Assembly (NCBI GenBank): GCA_016806145.1
Contig: CP063166.1
Location: 930,001-994,000, forward strand
Direction of reading: 5' to 3'
Source: Variovorax paradoxus
Lineage (GTDB): Bacteria > Pseudomonadota > Gammaproteobacteria > Burkholderiales > Burkholderiaceae_C
DNA: 64,000 bases
Below, piece by piece: positions 62,344 through 64,000 of this stretch. Each line of letters opens with the position of its first letter. The stretch's first letter is position 1. The translations under genes were made by a program, and so were the position numbers. Under the pieces are notes generated by a model. The model saw nothing but the letters and a program-made list of their open reading frames with translations, made no database searches and was not told the DNA's origin.

Positions 62344-63444
62344 ATGATTCCGTTTTTCGATATTCATGCCGGCCATGCCGAATTGGCGAACGAATTCACC
62401 GAGGCTTTTTCGAGGGTCATGACCAGTGGTCACGTCATCATGGGGCCGGAAGTCAGCGCCTTTGAAAAGGAATTTGCCACCTATTGCGGCGCCAAGCATT
62501 GCATTGGCGTGGGCAACGGCCTTGACGCGTTGGCGTTGACGCTGCGTGCGCGCGGCATCGGACCCGGCGACGAGGTGCTGGTGCCCTCGCAGACCTTCAT
62601 CGCCTCGTGGCTGGGCGTCTCCATGGTGGGCGCAACGCCCGTGCCGGTCGAGATCGATCCGGCCACGTACCTGATCGACCCGGCGCGAATCAAGGAAAAG
62701 CTGACGAGCAAGACCAAGGCCATCATGCCTGTCCATCTGTACGGCCTTCCCGCCGCGATGGACAAGATCAACGAGATCGCCCGCCCACTGGGCATCTTCG
62801 TTCTCGAAGATGCGGCACAGGCGCACGGTGCGACCCATCACGGTAAGCGGACCGGCACGCTGGGAAATGCGGCCGCCTTCAGCTTCTATCCCACCAAGAA
62901 CCTGGGCGCCATGGGCGATGCGGGCGCGGTGGTGACCGACGACGACCAGTTGGCCGCCGACCTGCGCATGCTGCGCAACTACGGCTCCACCCAGAAGTAC
63001 ATCCATGAAGTCGCCGGCGTGAACTCACGCCTGGACGAACTGCAGGCCGCCTTGTTGCGCACGAAGATCGGGCGGCTCGATGCGTGGAACGACAAGCGCC
63101 GAGCCTTGGCCGCGCGATATTCCGAGGGCCTGAAGGGCGTGGGCGACTTGCGCGTCCCCTTCGTGCCCGCGGACAGCACGCACGTGTTCCACCTCTACGT
63201 GGTCAGCACCCAGCGTCGCGCCGAGCTGTCGGCCCACCTCACGGCAGCGGGTGTACAGACGCTGGTTCACTATCCCATCGCGCCCCACATGCAGGGCGCT
63301 TACGCCGGACTCGGCCTGCCGGCCGACAGCCTGCCGCTGGGCACCGCCGCCGCCAACGAGACCCTGTCGCTTCCCATCTGGCCGCAAATGAAGCCCGAGC
63401 AGGTCGATACGGTGGTGGGCCACATCCGCGGCTTCTTCGCCTGA
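62344..63444 (+). CDS. DegT/DnrJ/EryC1 aminotransferase (FdtB/QdtB-like)
   Basis: A 366-residue sugar aminotransferase that adds an amino group to the 3-keto-6-deoxy dTDP-sugar, giving dTDP-3-amino-3,6-dideoxyhexose (Fuc3N or Qui3N). Motifs: IPFFDIHAGHAELANEFTEA, GVGNGLDALALTLRARGIGP, VPSQTFIASWLGVSMVGATP, EDAAQAHGATHHGKRTG, and the PLP-binding Lys in AAFSFYPTKNLGAMGDAGAV, then NYGSTQKYIHEVAGVNSRLD. It follows the ketoisomerase by 3 bases. GC rises again within this gene. An N-acetyltransferase normally follows but is not in the window. Confidence 0.93.
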   Translation: MIPFFDIHAGHAELANEFTEAFSRVMTSGHVIMGPEVSAFEKEFATYCGAKHCIGVGNGLDALALTLRARGIGPGDEVLVPSQTFIASWLGVSMVGATPVPVEIDPATYLIDPARIKEKLTSKTKAIMPVHLYGLPAAMDKINEIARPLGIFVLEDAAQAHGATHHGKRTGTLGNAAAFSFYPTKNLGAMGDAGAVVTDDDQLAADLRMLRNYGSTQKYIHEVAGVNSRLDELQAALLRTKIGRLDAWNDKRRALAARYSEGLKGVGDLRVPFVPADSTHVFHLYVVSTQRRAELSAHLTAAGVQTLVHYPIAPHMQGAYAGLGLPADSLPLGTAAANETLSLPIWPQMKPEQVDTVVGHIRGFFA

Positions 63445-63458
63445 GCCGGGTTCGCTTC

Positions 63459-64000
63459 ATGCCTTCCACGCTGGTCACTGTCGTCATCCCCATCTTCAAC
63501 CAGGCGGAGTTCGTCGTCGAAACGGTGGGCAGTGCGGTCCGGCAGACCTGCCGAGACCTGCAGATCGTGGTCGTGGACGATGGCTCGACCGATGGGAGCG
63601 CCGATCGGCTCGCCGCCGAATTCGGTGATCGCATCGTGCTGCTGCGGCAGAAGAACGGGGGGCCGTCGGCGGCGATCAATGCCGGCATCGCGGCGGCCAC
63701 CGGATCGTTCATCGCGCTGCTGGGCGGCGACGACGTGTGCGTCGACGACCGCATGGACATCCAGCTGGAGATCATGCGGACGACGTCGCACGACATCGTG
63801 TTCTCGAAGCCGCTGCTGATCGACGGTTCCGGCCAACCGCTGGATGACGCCTCGTTCCCGGTGTTCTTCGACGAGCGGCCCGACCAGCCGTTGCTGCGCA
63901 CCTTGCTGCTCGAAGGCAACTTCCTCTGCGCACCCACCGCGTTCATGCGCCGCGAGGCCGTGCAGATGGTCGGATGGTTCCGCCCCGGCCTGATCCAGCT
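63459..64000 (+). CDS. Glycosyltransferase family 2, cut by the window end
   Basis: The first 180 or so residues of a GT2 inverting glycosyltransferase. It has VTVVIPIFNQAEFVVETVGS, VVVDDGSTDGSADRLAAEFG, KNGGPSAAINAGIAAATGSF and the DxD-equivalent LLGGDDVCVDDRMDIQLEIM, followed by GNFLCAPTAFMRREAVQMVG. It transfers a sugar from a nucleotide donor, probably one of the sugars made here, to a lipid-linked acceptor. The ATG at 63459 begins 14 bases after the aminotransferase stop, with a weak ribosome site. The C-terminus is outside the window. Confidence 0.88.
   Translation, partial: MPSTLVTVVIPIFNQAEFVVETVGSAVRQTCRDLQIVVVDDGSTDGSADRLAAEFGDRIVLLRQKNGGPSAAINAGIAAATGSFIALLGGDDVCVDDRMDIQLEIMRTTSHDIVFSKPLLIDGSGQPLDDASFPVFFDERPDQPLLRTLLLEGNFLCAPTAFMRREAVQMVGWFRPGLIQ

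Overview
The window is about 64 kb of uniformly GC-rich DNA (roughly 70 percent by eye) with dense genes, short intergenic gaps, strong AAGGAG-type ribosome binding sites and heavy use of ATGA start/stop overlaps. Gene content points to a Betaproteobacterium of the Comamonadaceae, most likely Variovorax or a close relative: PhaM, a tandem glycine riboswitch in front of a dadA-like gene, many LysE/TauE/AEC transporters, and REP-like repeats with a GAGCTTGTCGAAG core. The genus is inferred from memory, not from a search. No rRNA, tRNA, CRISPR array, prophage or transposase gene was recognised.

Layout. 1-5.9 kb: a LuxR-type response regulator, then a minus-strand run (PNPOx-like stress protein, a large unknown membrane protein, an AraC regulator, a TauE/SafE permease) and two small proteins. 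5.9-11.1 kb: gluconate utilisation (GntP-type permease, gluconokinase, AraC regulator) opposite a LacI-type repressor, with three palindromic operators between. 11.1-20.5 kb: a Tat-exported FAH-family protein with a PEBP protein, an AraC regulator, NadE, an overlapping rep/hypothetical/pldA operon, an AEC transporter and a ClpP-fold periplasmic protein. 20.5-31.1 kb: priA, hemE, an MFS metabolite:H+ symporter, redoxin plus DsbD/ScsB plus AlaX, and a PQQ-type lipoprotein dehydrogenase. 31.1-41.8 kb: a LacI-controlled nucleobase permease, amidohydrolase and TauE set, GNAT, ClC channel, quinone oxidoreductase/LysR pair, then a 736-bp inverted-repeat element and an atypical SDR. 41.9-52.6 kb: creatininase-family protein and a ten-gene minus-strand cluster (three LysE exporters, EamA, two PhzF, aminotransferase, threonine-dehydratase-like enzyme, GST, VOC protein) facing a MocR regulator. 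52.6-56.6 kb: PhaM, a FIST protein, and dadA behind a tandem glycine riboswitch. 56.6-64 kb: start of a surface-polysaccharide locus, rmlBDAC, a GT61 protein, a ketoisomerase and aminotransferase for a dTDP-3-amino-3,6-dideoxyhexose, and a GT2 cut by the window end. The GT61/ketoisomerase stretch is clearly poorer in GC.

The points most worth checking are: the MocR-LysE-PhzF cluster; the 736-bp inverted repeat, whose two convergent neighbours both drift to G/T-ending codons as they approach it; the structured region with two DnaA-box matches before priA; hairpins that enclose both stop codons of convergent gene pairs; and REP-like repeats that supply coding sequence and start or stop codons.
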